Assembly (NCBI RefSeq): GCF_963678635.1
Contig: NC_087062.1
Span: 60,369,584 to 60,433,583, forward strand
Direction of reading: 5' to 3'
Length of the DNA stretch: 64,000 nucleotides
Origin: Symsagittifera roscoffensis
Taxonomy: Eukaryota; Xenacoelomorpha; Acoela; Convolutidae
A model generated the notes under the pieces. It did not search any database, was not told where the DNA came from, and was given only the letters and a program-made list of their open reading frames with translations. Shown here one piece after another: positions 24,101 through 34,188 of the stretch. Position numbers and translations under genes: made by a program. Within the stretch, counting starts at the first letter, position 1; each line of letters opens with the position of its first letter.

Positions 24101-27100
24101 CTCCTGATAACAAGTCAAATATACAAATCAAATAAGCTTCCTCCAACCAATTTGGAACGATTTCCAAGACGACTTAAGACCCATATAACTTTACGAAAAA
24201 TGATCACAGGTAAAATATCGTTTCAAATCTAAGCTCAGGACAACAATACCTTTCAAATGATATAAAAATCCCAGTTAATAATGGCTAGTTACAAAGTCGA
24301 AATTTGTCTGAATCATAAAACCCAACCGGAATACAAATACTCCGTTACTTTCATGGAACAACCAGAGCTTTGTACCACTTGCGAAGCAACATTATCAGCT
24401 ATCAGATAAAAAAAAACGAGATTCGCTATCTCACAAGTTAACCAAAGTTTTTCATATCTTCAAACTTTCGTAGATTTGTCTCATTTAGAAATATGAAGAA
24501 ATCATTTAACAGAGACCATTTTCAAGACTGTATTGTAATCAAAATTTAGACAGCTCTATATGAACCGAAAACAATTGAGCATACACCATATGGGTCATTT
24601 TTTGTCCAAAAACATCATATTTAACGACTTTTTCCTGAAAAAAAACCAGGACTTCATAAGATTTCTGTTCGTGACTCTTAAGGAAAGAAAAAAAGGGAAA
24701 ATTGAATTACAAATTTATTGCGTACAAATTCGTAAAAATCTAATGAAGGCCTAAAAAGTCACTTTGTTCCTTAAGCAAACTGCAAAACCAAAAGCAATAC
24801 CAGGAATCACTTGCATCGAAATTGGTAAAATAAAAATAATCAATATTGACAACTAAAAAGGGCAAACGATAGTCCTTCAGTTTTTTTTTCGACCGTCAGA
24901 TATATAAATTATCTCGAAGTTTACTGAAAAAAAAACCAGGTTTCAACCATCGACCTCCTTATTGCCAAGCATAGAGGTTACCCTTACACCAAAAATTCAG
25001 AACCGTATATGAAAAACGGATTTAATATAACTAAGACAGTTAAACAAGACATGAAATATAATTTCAACTTTTTCTGCAAAAATCCAAAACCTCTACAACA
25101 TCGACCTTAAAGAACTACAAATCATTGACGAAACACGAAACTCGAACTCATCTAATCCAACAAGAAATACAAAAAACAAGACCATACAATCCATTACGCT
25201 TAAACTTTTGAGTCAGTGCACCCATCTTGATAATTATTAAATTACCTGATAAAAACAATAACTTTTTGCAATTGCCTGATAATGAACTCAAGAGAAATTT
25301 TGGATAAGTACTGCATTCATGCTAAAACTTTATGGAAAAAAGTTTTTAGTAATAACTCGACTATCCAATTTGTTTCCCTTTGTAAGCTTGCCAGTTTCTA
25401 ATTTTAACTGAAAATTTGTCATCAACTTTGCAATATAATCACGCGAGTGCTTTGAGAAAATATGATAGTGATAGGTGACTGGTGATACAACAAAGAACAG
25501 TTCGAGAAACTAAAAAGGTCAAACAAAACTTAGCCTTATAATGACATTTTTGCGTTTCAAAACAGGGGTTTTTCAAAGATGTGTCAATTGAAACACCAAT
25601 TAGATAATGTGAAGAAGTTTAAAATAAGCTTTCTTATCATCATCATCGTCTGCTTCCCTAATTAATAACGTTTGATAAAAAAACAAAGAGTTTCATTGAA
25701 GAAACTTGAGCTCGCCTGGTTATAAGTTATTCGGCGTTCCACAGGGAACCCATTGAGGCCCACTGATCTCCAGTATCTTTGCTGCTATTATGGTATCTAG
25801 GTATCTATGGTAGTGACTGCCAGGTTATGCGACATGTGGATTACACTTCGTTTTTACCGCCCGGTGTATAGAAGGTGGCGAATCCAACAAAGTCATGAGG
25901 TTTCAAAAGTTTTGTTTTTCTTATACTTCAGCTTACTGCCTGTAAAGTCAACTTTCTGCTGCACAGAAAGACAAATGTTATCAATTTTAGTAGAAAAACT
26001 GAATCCGTAGTTTATACTGATTTACGTTTTAGTAAATCCCTAGCACGACTGCACATATCCGCTCGACAAAAATCTAGCACAAAATAATTTATGCAAGTAC
26101 ACAACGAAAACACATAAGGTTCCATAAAATCCAGGGTGGTCGAATGGCATCGCAAAATATCACAGCGTGAGCCGCTGGATAATATCTACCCTTAGGCGAA
26201 AAAAAAAACATAAATTTGCATAAATGCCTCCAAAATTAATGTTGCTAGAAGTATATATATAGAAAAGTTTCAAGGTAGTTTAATGGCGGCTTTAGTCAAA
26301 TAAATGGTGTCATCTCGTAAACTGTGAAAACTTTTTGGCTGAACTTCAATCAAACGCATCACAAGAATGACGGTGAATTTTTTGTGTCATGACAATTTTG
26401 CAACATTTTTTTGGTTTTTGATAATGTATGCTAGTCAATTTTATTTTTAAAGCTCTCTCAGGTGCAGAAACATTGCCTTTCTCCACACAAATTGCGTCCG
26501 TTTTTGGCAAAACTTAGTCAAAACTGACTCACAATTGCATAGTTTGAAAAGATTGGTAGTAAGCGCCGTCTAAAATGGAGTAAAAAAGTACCGGAGGGGA
26601 ATCATAGATCCATTTCATCGGGTGCAAATAGATTAGCAGAAGGTAAAAAAAAGTATAATTGTCAAAATGACGCTTATTAACTATATAGTATTAACACTCA
26701 CCGACTGTAGCGCCGAGTATATGTTTGAATTTTGCTCGTCTCCCACGCATGGATTCGCGAAGGAGTTGTTGTTATTTCTGTCCACTATTTTGCTATACTC
26801 GCCACGTCTCTTTTGGGTGGGACCCCTGGCATGAGTCACAAGAGACTCATTCATGTACAGCCCTGTTTGATAATTAGTAATCGCATGTGCACTTTCTCCA
26901 TCCTCCTCTTGAATGGGCTCCTGCCAGTTAAAGCTTCGCCTACTACTATCCCTCTTACTCTCGTTGTTGAAATCCTCCACGTAACGGTTCCGAACTGCCT
27001 TCCGGGGTCGATACAAGGACTCATCACCGCCACATTCAACTCTCACCAATTGGACCCCGTCCCCGTCTTCAGAGCACAAGTCTGATCTGGCCCTTATCAA

Positions 27101-27619
27101 ACTCCTTTCTCCACTCGCAGACATCTGGCACACCGCCATGTTGTCCTCATGTCTACCCCACACAGTACTGTCGAACCCCCTCTCCATCTTAAGAGCCTCC
27201 TCGTGACACCACAACTGCAGAAGTTTGAAAATCTGTCGCGCCTGGGGAGTCTTAAACAGGAACCTGGTGCCAGCTCCTCTGGCACTCCTAGTTAAATTTC
27301 GACTACACGCTACTTGCATCGATCCATTTGAAGTCACAGGCGGAGCTGTTGCTCTACACTCAAACATGAATGTTCCATGACAGTATCCATAAGTCTTAAT
27401 CTGACTGATTTTCCAAGAGAAGCTCCTGGATTCCCTTGCCATATCTTCCTTCCAATGATTCAAAAGCACTAATTCTGGCTCCCCGTGACTGGACCTTATT
27501 GCAGGGCAGTCGTTGTCTTGAGACTCCCGGAATAGGAGATAGCCAGAGATATCGTACTTGCCCGCCTCATTTGCCATGAGTACTTTGAACAGCAATTGTT
27601 TCGAGCTCATGCAACCCAT
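20427..27619 (-). CDS. FRS2: FRS2-like membrane-anchored PTB docking protein, two coding exons
   Basis: Exons 26702-27619 and 20427-21164 give about 551 residues (human FRS2 is 508). The start MGCMSSK fits N-myristoylation (Gly2, Ser6) plus palmitoylation at Cys3, so the protein should sit at the plasma membrane. An IRS-type PTB domain spans roughly residues 10-165, with FKVL, IKTYGYCHGTFMFEC and GTRFLFKTPQARQIFKLLQ. The remainder is disordered and carries YxN motifs for GRB2 (LYMNES, SYVNYI, EYCNID) and an IIYSEL motif of the SHP2-binding type. In known animals FRS2 relays FGF and neurotrophin receptor signals to RAS-MAPK. A DOK-type adaptor is the alternative, but DOKs carry a PH domain instead of an acyl anchor. 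Confidence 0.68.
23885..24361 (-). repeat. R1 dispersed repeat, minus-strand copy
   Basis: Starts ACAAGACTGCTCGTATCAGG (the complement of the R1 3' tail), includes the AACCAATTTGGAACGATT block and ends CCGTTACTTTCATGGAACAA. The internal CG-rich double TTAACGCG segment is deleted in this copy. It lies inside the FRS2-like intron. Confidence 0.75.
25734..25790 (+). pseudogene. Possible LINE reverse-transcriptase scrap
   Basis: One plus-strand frame reads GVPQGTH, stop, GPLISSIFA, which resembles the GVPQGSxLGPLLFxIF motif of non-LTR reverse transcriptases with a stop in place of one residue. Only about 19 codons support it, so it could be chance. Confidence 0.35.
26702..27619 (-). CDS. FRS2: FRS2-like exon A (acylation signal and PTB domain)
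   Basis: I chose ATG 27619-27617, not the upstream in-frame Met at 27706, because it gives the MGCMSSK acylation signal. An acceptor-like AATACAG lies just upstream, so 27620-27706 is probably 5' UTR or intron. The PTB core is followed by pTyr-type motifs NYQTGLYMNES and NIYSAL. There is an insertion of about 25 residues in the PTB domain between FMFECRA and GTRFLF. The exon ends CTACAGTCG then GTGAGT, a textbook donor in phase 0. Confidence 0.7.
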
Positions 27620-28328
27620 AATAGTCACCCGCTGTATTTCACAATAACGAATGTGAGTAAGAGTTATAAAAACTAGTTGCCGCCACTGATCACTTGTGGA
27701 CTTCAATTTAAGTGTGTCTTCCTCATCAAATTGTACTTTTTGGACTGCAAATAAAATATAAAAAATGTCAACAGGATAAATTCGTGTTTGAATTTACTAA
27801 TGTTTTGTGCAAGACTTGGTAGGAAATAATAAGATCCCAGGCTTTAAACGAGTAATTATCTTAATACAGAAGACTCTCTGAGTATCTGAGTACAGTCCGC
27901 GAAATTCTTGTCTGCTAAAGATTGAGCAGAAGTTACATTAAGTAACAAACGAGCTGTTGCCTAAATTTAGAGCTGAGTTAGGAGATCAGTTCTACTATTA
28001 CTTGGTTAGGAACAATTCGTGAAATTAGTTTCCGGGAGTAAGTGTCAGGATCCGTAGCAAATTAACGAATGAAAAATTAAAATTTCCCATGTAAACGACC
28101 AAATGTCATTCAATTTTTTCCGATAGCTTTGATGTTTGGCCTCGGTTTTTGAGCCGCGTTCGAAAACTACTCGCATTCATTTTGTTCACGAGGTAGTCAA
28201 ATCAATTGAAGGCTGTTTTTTGCGAGCGTCGTTGTCGGAACGTATAGTTAAAATTCAGCAACCTTATCGTGACCTTGAGCAACCTTATCGGTCAGAAAAA
28301 CTGTGCTTTTTTACATAACTTAAATTTT
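27620..28328. other. 5' flank of the FRS2-like gene
   Basis: No coding sequence recognised; probably holds 5' untranslated sequence and the promoter of the minus-strand FRS2-like gene. Confidence 0.45.
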
Positions 28329-28415
28329 CTATAGTTAATGCCAAATTGTTGGCAATATCCTTTTAGATCAAAGAATCTGAGCGAAGTTAATTGATCTAAA
28401 AATGCTCACTTCAAC
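28329..28415. repeat. Left arm of an inverted repeat split by the retroelement
   Basis: CTATAGTTAATGCCAAATTG and the following approximately 60 bases resemble, at roughly 75%, the reverse complement of 46880-46958 on the far side of the LTR element. Without the 18 kb insertion the two arms would lie about 200 bp apart, as in a MITE with long terminal repeats. Confidence 0.6.
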
Positions 28416-28618
28416 GTCGAAATCGATTATAATTTCACTTCATCCGTAAAGAATAATTTCAAAAAATCTAATTAACCTGAACCTGAAACAACCGTTTTTT
28501 GATCGATGCAGTTGCTTTGGCATTAACTATATTTTGGTGTTTTTACATGGGTTAAATATGTTCTTTATTCTGTTTTTACGTGTTGAAATGTCTAAAAACT
28601 GATTTTTGCCGCCTTAGC

Positions 28619-28622
28619 GAGC
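28619..28622. repeat. Target-site duplication, left (GAGC)
   Basis: GAGC immediately precedes the 5' LTR and GAGC (46880-46883) immediately follows the 3' LTR. Four-base duplications occur with Ty3/gypsy integrases. Four bases can match by chance, but both copies abut the TG...CA ends exactly. Confidence 0.75.
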
Positions 28623-29032
28623 TGGAACCTGATCTAAACTACATTTTATGATTGGATAAATTAGATATTTTACCACTGTAAAGTATTTAATATTAACCAA
28701 TCATGATCCATCTAACTAACAACCCACTTATTTGTAAGTGCTGAAATTACTTGTAATTTCAGCACCAGAGAGATTTGAATTTAACTTAGAAATTAGTTGA
28801 CTCTCCAAGAGAACTTCAGCAGCCGCAATAAACCAGTATACCCTAGATCTATTGAGCCTAGCAGAGACTAGTTAAACAACCTGAGACTAGATAGTATAAG
28901 AGTAAGATTAGGATCGGTATTAGACTAAGAAGTTGCACGAATCTATCCGGCCGAAAATAAGATAGCGTGACGAGCAGACGGTGTACCCTATCCGAAATTA
29001 CTCTATGAGTTAACCACCTCGGTCATAACTCA
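28623..29032 (+). repeat. 5' LTR (410 bp)
   Basis: Begins TGGAACCTGATC and ends CATAACTCA. It matches 46470-46879 with three substitutions visible. It contains a perfect 12-bp hairpin at 28738-28765 (GTGCTGAAATTA / TAATTTCAGCAC, loop CTTG) and AATAAA at 28827-28832, a candidate polyadenylation signal. I cannot place the U3/R/U5 borders. Confidence 0.96.
28738..28765 (+). promoter_or_regulatory. LTR hairpin upstream of AATAAA
   Basis: Perfect 12-bp stem with a 4-base loop, about 60 bases before AATAAA. The 3' LTR copy (46585-46612) has one mismatch in the stem. It may be a structured RNA element near the poly(A) site; this is inferred from position only. Confidence 0.6.
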
Positions 29033-29034
29033 TC

Positions 29035-29057
29035 TGGTGCGACCATAAGTCTCGAAC
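29035..29057 (+). promoter_or_regulatory. Primer-binding-site-like sequence
   Basis: Two bases after the 5' LTR the sequence starts TGGTGCGACC, as a site complementary to a tRNA 3' end with CCA would. About 20 bases on, its complement contains GTTCGAGAC, resembling a tRNA T-arm. I cannot identify the tRNA; the T-stem pairing does not fit perfectly. Confidence 0.65.
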
Positions 29058-30278
29058 AAGACCTTAATAGCTTAGAATTAACCAAAAATAGATTAGAATT
29101 TAGACAAAACATTTTTAAAATGTGATACGATGATAATTTAATCGAAATGTCTCTACGACTCAATAGATCAGAGCCAATATTCCGAACGATAATAGAACTA
29201 CCCGGAATTGGAAGAAGACCTCGAACCAGAGACGACATACGACAAAGTAGAAACTTACCAAATAGTTATATGATAGTACGGCAAAAGCCAACACAAACTT
29301 TTATATTTAGAATCTTATTAGCAATGAATTTAGATTTTCATTTGCAAACTTGAATCTTGAAGCCAATCTTCATGATCATTACAGGCGCTAAACAAAATAT
29401 TAATATACAATAACGATTGATAAAAATATCTCAGATCGTTTTCCTAAAATTCTGCAGTATTATATAAAACATGTTTGGAAAATATTTATTGAAAATCAAA
29501 ATAAAAATTAGTAGCATGACAATAAACTGTTAGTAATCATAAAATCATCAGTTGTCTCAGCTTCATCACCTAAAACATAACAGCAATCATAAGCTCACTA
29601 ATATCATCAAAACACTAAATCTTTTCTTAAACAAATTTAAACCATTTTAAACTTAAATTCACTTAATTTTAAAATCAGATCATCAAGGCTTATCCTTGGA
29701 TCTTAATTCATTTTCTATTTAATTAAATTTAAACTTGATCATCAAGGCCTATCCTTGGATCAAAAAGAACAATTTTGTTCTCCCCCACCCACTTAGCTAG
29801 TGTCTAACGACCTCAAACGTCGATTCACTATCCAACCCTTTCAAAAAACCCAAGACTAAAAGAAATTTTTGAACAAAACTAATCATTCAAATTAGGATAA
29901 ACAGTGAAGAACTTCGGTTATTCATCCTTCACTTGAACCCTCCTCTTACCAGACCCAGGATAAATCGTAGACTTAGTAAGTTTAAAATAGTATCTAACGA
30001 ACTACTCGCGTTCTAATTATACCTGAACCTTGTGGATCGATTTACTATTCTCCAACCCTTGAACACAATCACTACCCTTTAGTAAGATTAAGTAAGTTAA
30101 CACCTTAGCTTATACTAGCCACGAGAAAGTAAAAAATCATTCTTCGGAGTCGATATACTTTTCTCTCCAACCCTGAACAAATAGACCCAGGTTAAGCTAA
30201 CCAAAAAATCGTAAGGACTAACAATTTAAGAAAATAGAAATCATCTAACAACTTTTTGCATCCATCATCCTAAACCTT
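29058..30278 (+). promoter_or_regulatory. Retroelement leader with repeated modules and donor-like sites
   Basis: No long ORF. The GATCATCAAGG-TATCCTTGGATC module occurs twice (about 29681-29760), and a diverged module containing CTCCAACCCT recurs about three times between 29820 and 30180. Splice-donor-like GTAAGT occurs at 29976 and 30092, and GTAAGA at 30082. It could hold packaging signals and the donor for spliced RNAs of the 3' ORFs. That role is inferred. Confidence 0.5.
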
Positions 30279-30746
30279 ATGTCATTTAAAAATCTAGGAA
30301 ACAAACAAACAATCGTTTTGCACAACTGTGAAATAGAAAACAAAAAATACGACCTTGTAATCACACCTCACACACAAACAGTTGGATATATTAGAACAAA
30401 ACGACAAACACTAAAAAGAAAAATAATAACTAAACAAAGACAAATAACACGAAAAAGATTTTCCAAAAATAGAAACGCATTTTCAGAATCAGAAGCCAGC
30501 AATTTAGACGAACTCTATAAATTAAAAGAATCTATAGATAAAAATTGCCCCATTCACGATCAATTATATTTTTCCGACTCAGAAACAACTTCAAATTCAT
30601 CAAAAAGAGGAAAAAGAAGAATAAAAAAGCAATATAAACACAAACCAGTACATTTATATAATTGGAATCAACCAATTAGACACATCGATAATTACCTATT
30701 AACAGTCATTAAACGAAAAAATGAGCCAAACACACACTCCAAGTGA
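30279..30746 (+). CDS. Basic pre-gag ORF, unknown function (155 aa)
   Basis: Starts at an ATG and ends TGA, overlapping the gag start by 26 bases in another frame. It is strongly basic, with Lys/Arg clusters around residues 45-65 and KRGKRRIKKQYKHK near 110-125 that resemble a nuclear-localisation or RNA-binding patch, and an acidic-Ser stretch between them. No cysteine motif or membrane segment. Pre-gag accessory ORFs are unusual in Ty3/gypsy elements. It shares the A-rich codon use of gag and pol, which supports it as a real element gene. No homologue recognised. Confidence 0.6.
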   Translation: MSFKNLGNKQTIVLHNCEIENKKYDLVITPHTQTVGYIRTKRQTLKRKIITKQRQITRKRFSKNRNAFSESEASNLDELYKLKESIDKNCPIHDQLYFSDSETTSNSSKRGKRRIKKQYKHKPVHLYNWNQPIRHIDNYLLTVIKRKNEPNTHSK

Positions 30747-33700
30747 AGATAGTCCAGATGATGACGATATCTTCCCCTTCCTCGTAGATGCACCTAATGA
30801 TAGAGGACAGCATATAGTTTGCAAGAATTTACTACTAAATTTATTTGAACCCGGAATCAGCCCATGTAAAGCAGAGTTCCCAGATGTAAAGATCAAAACA
30901 CAAATTATTGATCACTATCTGAAAGATATATGTAATTTGACACAACAATACGGAATCTACACCATAGAATTCAGCTCACCAAACCCGAATCACCGCAAAT
31001 ATGTAATTCAAACAGACGACCTTGATTTAGAATTTTCAAAAGTATTCTCAGAATACATAAAAAGCATACAATATCATAACTCACAAAGAGCAAACTCCAT
31101 ATTCACTAATGAAGTTTTTGCCATAATATATAGTTATATCTCAATATTAGAGAACGAAATTCCAATCCCAAGTGTCTCACCGACAGAGACATCCAAACAT
31201 ATAAAGGTACGACATGAAATCACACTATTTTCAACTTTTCTACATATAATTAAAGAAAATTTCACCAAAGATGATGTTTCACAACATACAAAACATGACT
31301 TACAAAAAATTTTGGCATGGTTTATAATAGATTATTTCACACATAATATAGATTTAATTTCACAAGCAAGAAAAAATTTCAGACCTCAAAATTCAAACGA
31401 TGATACCGCCATCACAGAACAGTCAAACTACGTTTGGGACCCCGAATGGTCTCATTATGCGTTTATAAATATCCCACAATCAATTGCAAGTCAAGCAATA
31501 AGTACAATATCTTATACCAGAGATTATGTAAGAGCAGTACCATTAACCATTGATGCAACACCATTAAACTACAATACATTTCTACCGGATACGCGAAATA
31601 ACAGCTTAAACTCGACCGTCATACACAATGAAAACCTTAATGGAACTAGGAATCTCACTCAGCAAGATATTCAGACACCATCACACTTCATAAATGAAGA
31701 AATTGTACAAACAACAACAACTACACAACAAAGTATTTCACCAATACGTCCAAATTTAACAACACCAAGAAACACAAACACTTCACTAGCACAGGTAACC
31801 TTACAATCAACCGTTAAACCTTCGGTTGCTCCAAAATATTCACAAATGGATTATCAAACATATAGACCCATGACAATACCGTCAAAAACACACAGAACGT
31901 TCACAAGAAACACTTTTGCGGAACACAATTATAATTACGCACATTCACCAAAAACAAACTATCCCCCACGAAAAAATAATAGTAATCAGATAAGATCTCG
32001 ATATTGGGATAACCCAATGGCAACAACCAACTCAGTAAATTTTCAAACTAATTCACATCCTCCACAGGATCGTAGTGAAAATTACCCATTCTTTCAACAG
32101 AATAAAAATAAAAAGCAAGCATCTCATCAAACGGATTATTTATCCTCTGATGATGATTATTTACAACCAGATATATTTGCACCATACATTCAAGAATATC
32201 GTGGACAAGGAGTGCAAAAACCATATACATATCATAGAATTTTTTCTCCACACCCAACAGATACACAAAATCAACAACCAATGCAAATGCAAAACCCAAT
32301 TAATACACAATCTTTTCAACCAATTCAGCCACAAAACCAAATGATTACACACTCGTATCAACCAACACAAATGCAAAATGAAATACCACTTCCATATTAC
32401 CTTCAACAAAACGAAATAACAAAAAATCAACTTTCGAATTTTTCACAAATGCCAAATGCAGCAGAATCATTACAAATGACAATGAATCCATACCTTATGG
32501 GTGGATCATCAATAACATCAAACAAACCATTAATGGTGTTCACAGGAACAGACCCTGAATATTCTGTAGAAGATTATCTAAATGCAGTAACAGCAAATTT
32601 AATTTTAAATATAGGACCTGAACCAATTAATACGCCACTACGTCAAAATTGGATACATCGACGCACAGCGTTGATACAGACAACCCTAGACGGCGCAGCC
32701 CAAAAATGGTTTTCAGTATTGCCTATAGAAATAAAATCAAATTGGAAAAGATTTACACAAGAGTTTTCAAAAATGTTTGACTCCGAAAGAAACAAACAAC
32801 AACAAAGAGTTTTATGTAATGAAATTAGCAGATTACCAAATGAAACCATCAAACAATTAGCAGTACGTATCGAAACACTAGTTCGAAAAGCATATTCATT
32901 AAATACACACGACTATAAAAACACAAAAATGACAGAAATCTTAATGATGACCTTAACACCTCAATTAAGGAAAATAGCAATAAAAAAGAGAGCATCCCAT
33001 CCCTCCTCGATTCGAGAGCCCGATTTAGATTTTCGAAAACTAGTAGACAAACTAGAGCAAGCGGAAATCACAATGAAACTTGAAGAAACAGAAAATCTGA
33101 AATTACAATATGTTAACCGAATTGAAACAAATACCACAAATATCAACAATATACAGGAATCAGATACAGACCTCGTTGAAAAAATCACTGAAATACTCAA
33201 TATTTATGAAAAACACCCAAACTTTAAAGGCAAACCATCTTTCAAAAAATATTGTAATTATTGCCGACGATACGGACATAGTATTTCTGAATGTAGACAA
33301 AAACAACAGGACAATCAAAACAAACCTCAAAAATATAAAGAACCGAATAAATCATTCTATCAGTACATAAAAAAAGATCAAAATCTACCGAACAAAAACG
33401 TATACAGCAACAACAGTTCAGGAAAACCACTCCCGAACAATACAAATTATACAAGAAATCAATCACCATATAACTCAAGTTATAGAGGAAGATCACCAGA
33501 ACGAAGAAACACGCAAAATTCATCACAAAATCACTACAATAGACCAAATAGTCGAAATAACTATTCCAGATCAAATTCAAATACAACACAATTTAATTCT
33601 AGAACTAATTCCCAATCAAGAAACAATTACTATCCAAACAATCAATCACGAAACTCATCATACAATAGAAATAGAAACTACTCCAATAATCGAAATAGAA

Positions 33701-34188
33701 GTTATTCAAACAACCGAAACCAGAATTACCCGAACAATCGATCAAGGAATAACTCATATAATAGATCAAACTATAACAGACCAAACAATAATTATCAAAA
33801 CAGATCACGAAATAATTCACAAAATCGACATTCAAGTTATAATAACCGTTATAGAAATTATTCCCAATCACCACACAGGAATAATAACCATTATAATAAC
33901 TCTAACAATCGCCACAGAAGTAGTACACCTAAACATCAAAGAAATATTAATCAAATACAATCAAACCAAGAAACAACATCAGACCCCCCAGGTATTGATG
34001 ACACAGGAAATAACGAACTACAACTAAATCAAATAAACTGTGAATCATCAGATTCAGAAAGTGATACAGAAAACACTATCTCCATCAATATGATAGCAGT
34101 CAAAAATGACTACGAACCTATTATATATGAACAACCTTTTTCATCACATATATATGAAAATCAATTAGAATTTCTTCACAATTATTAA
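30721..34188 (+). CDS. gag: Gag polyprotein, unusually large (1,155 aa)
   Basis: Structural protein of the retroelement particle. Residues 1-230 are an unrecognised N-terminal domain. About 240-590 is Gln/Pro/Thr/Asn-rich and probably disordered. About 595-800 is a retrotransposon-Gag (capsid) region with YLNAVTANLI, GAAQKWFSVLP, WKRFTQEFSKMF and DLDFRKLVDKLEQAE. Residues 845-858 form a CX2CX4HX4C zinc knuckle (CNYCRRYGHSISEC) for RNA binding. After it comes a stretch of about 200 residues of Arg-Asn-Tyr-Ser repeats, like an RNA-binding low-complexity tail. Gags of this class are usually 300-500 residues. It ends TAA at 34186-34188, and the same frame stays open into pol. Confidence 0.88.
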   Translation: MSQTHTPSEDSPDDDDIFPFLVDAPNDRGQHIVCKNLLLNLFEPGISPCKAEFPDVKIKTQIIDHYLKDICNLTQQYGIYTIEFSSPNPNHRKYVIQTDDLDLEFSKVFSEYIKSIQYHNSQRANSIFTNEVFAIIYSYISILENEIPIPSVSPTETSKHIKVRHEITLFSTFLHIIKENFTKDDVSQHTKHDLQKILAWFIIDYFTHNIDLISQARKNFRPQNSNDDTAITEQSNYVWDPEWSHYAFINIPQSIASQAISTISYTRDYVRAVPLTIDATPLNYNTFLPDTRNNSLNSTVIHNENLNGTRNLTQQDIQTPSHFINEEIVQTTTTTQQSISPIRPNLTTPRNTNTSLAQVTLQSTVKPSVAPKYSQMDYQTYRPMTIPSKTHRTFTRNTFAEHNYNYAHSPKTNYPPRKNNSNQIRSRYWDNPMATTNSVNFQTNSHPPQDRSENYPFFQQNKNKKQASHQTDYLSSDDDYLQPDIFAPYIQEYRGQGVQKPYTYHRIFSPHPTDTQNQQPMQMQNPINTQSFQPIQPQNQMITHSYQPTQMQNEIPLPYYLQQNEITKNQLSNFSQMPNAAESLQMTMNPYLMGGSSITSNKPLMVFTGTDPEYSVEDYLNAVTANLILNIGPEPINTPLRQNWIHRRTALIQTTLDGAAQKWFSVLPIEIKSNWKRFTQEFSKMFDSERNKQQQRVLCNEISRLPNETIKQLAVRIETLVRKAYSLNTHDYKNTKMTEILMMTLTPQLRKIAIKKRASHPSSIREPDLDFRKLVDKLEQAEITMKLEETENLKLQYVNRIETNTTNINNIQESDTDLVEKITEILNIYEKHPNFKGKPSFKKYCNYCRRYGHSISECRQKQQDNQNKPQKYKEPNKSFYQYIKKDQNLPNKNVYSNNSSGKPLPNNTNYTRNQSPYNSSYRGRSPERRNTQNSSQNHYNRPNSRNNYSRSNSNTTQFNSRTNSQSRNNYYPNNQSRNSSYNRNRNYSNNRNRSYSNNRNQNYPNNRSRNNSYNRSNYNRPNNNYQNRSRNNSQNRHSSYNNRYRNYSQSPHRNNNHYNNSNNRHRSSTPKHQRNINQIQSNQETTSDPPGIDDTGNNELQLNQINCESSDSESDTENTISINMIAVKNDYEPIIYEQPFSSHIYENQLEFLHNY

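Larger units (their letters stand above)
21165..26701 (-). other. Intron of the FRS2-like gene
   Basis: 5.5 kb with GTGAGT donor and TTTTTCAG acceptor. It holds an R1 copy at 23885-24361, a G run at about 23298-23307, and a possible LINE reverse-transcriptase scrap at about 25734-25790. Nothing else is recognised. Confidence 0.6.

Noticed and set aside
32048-33874. Long antisense ORFs inside gag
   Set aside because: They mirror the low-complexity, A-rich gag sequence and read as Phe/Tyr/Cys-rich text; shadows of the real gene.
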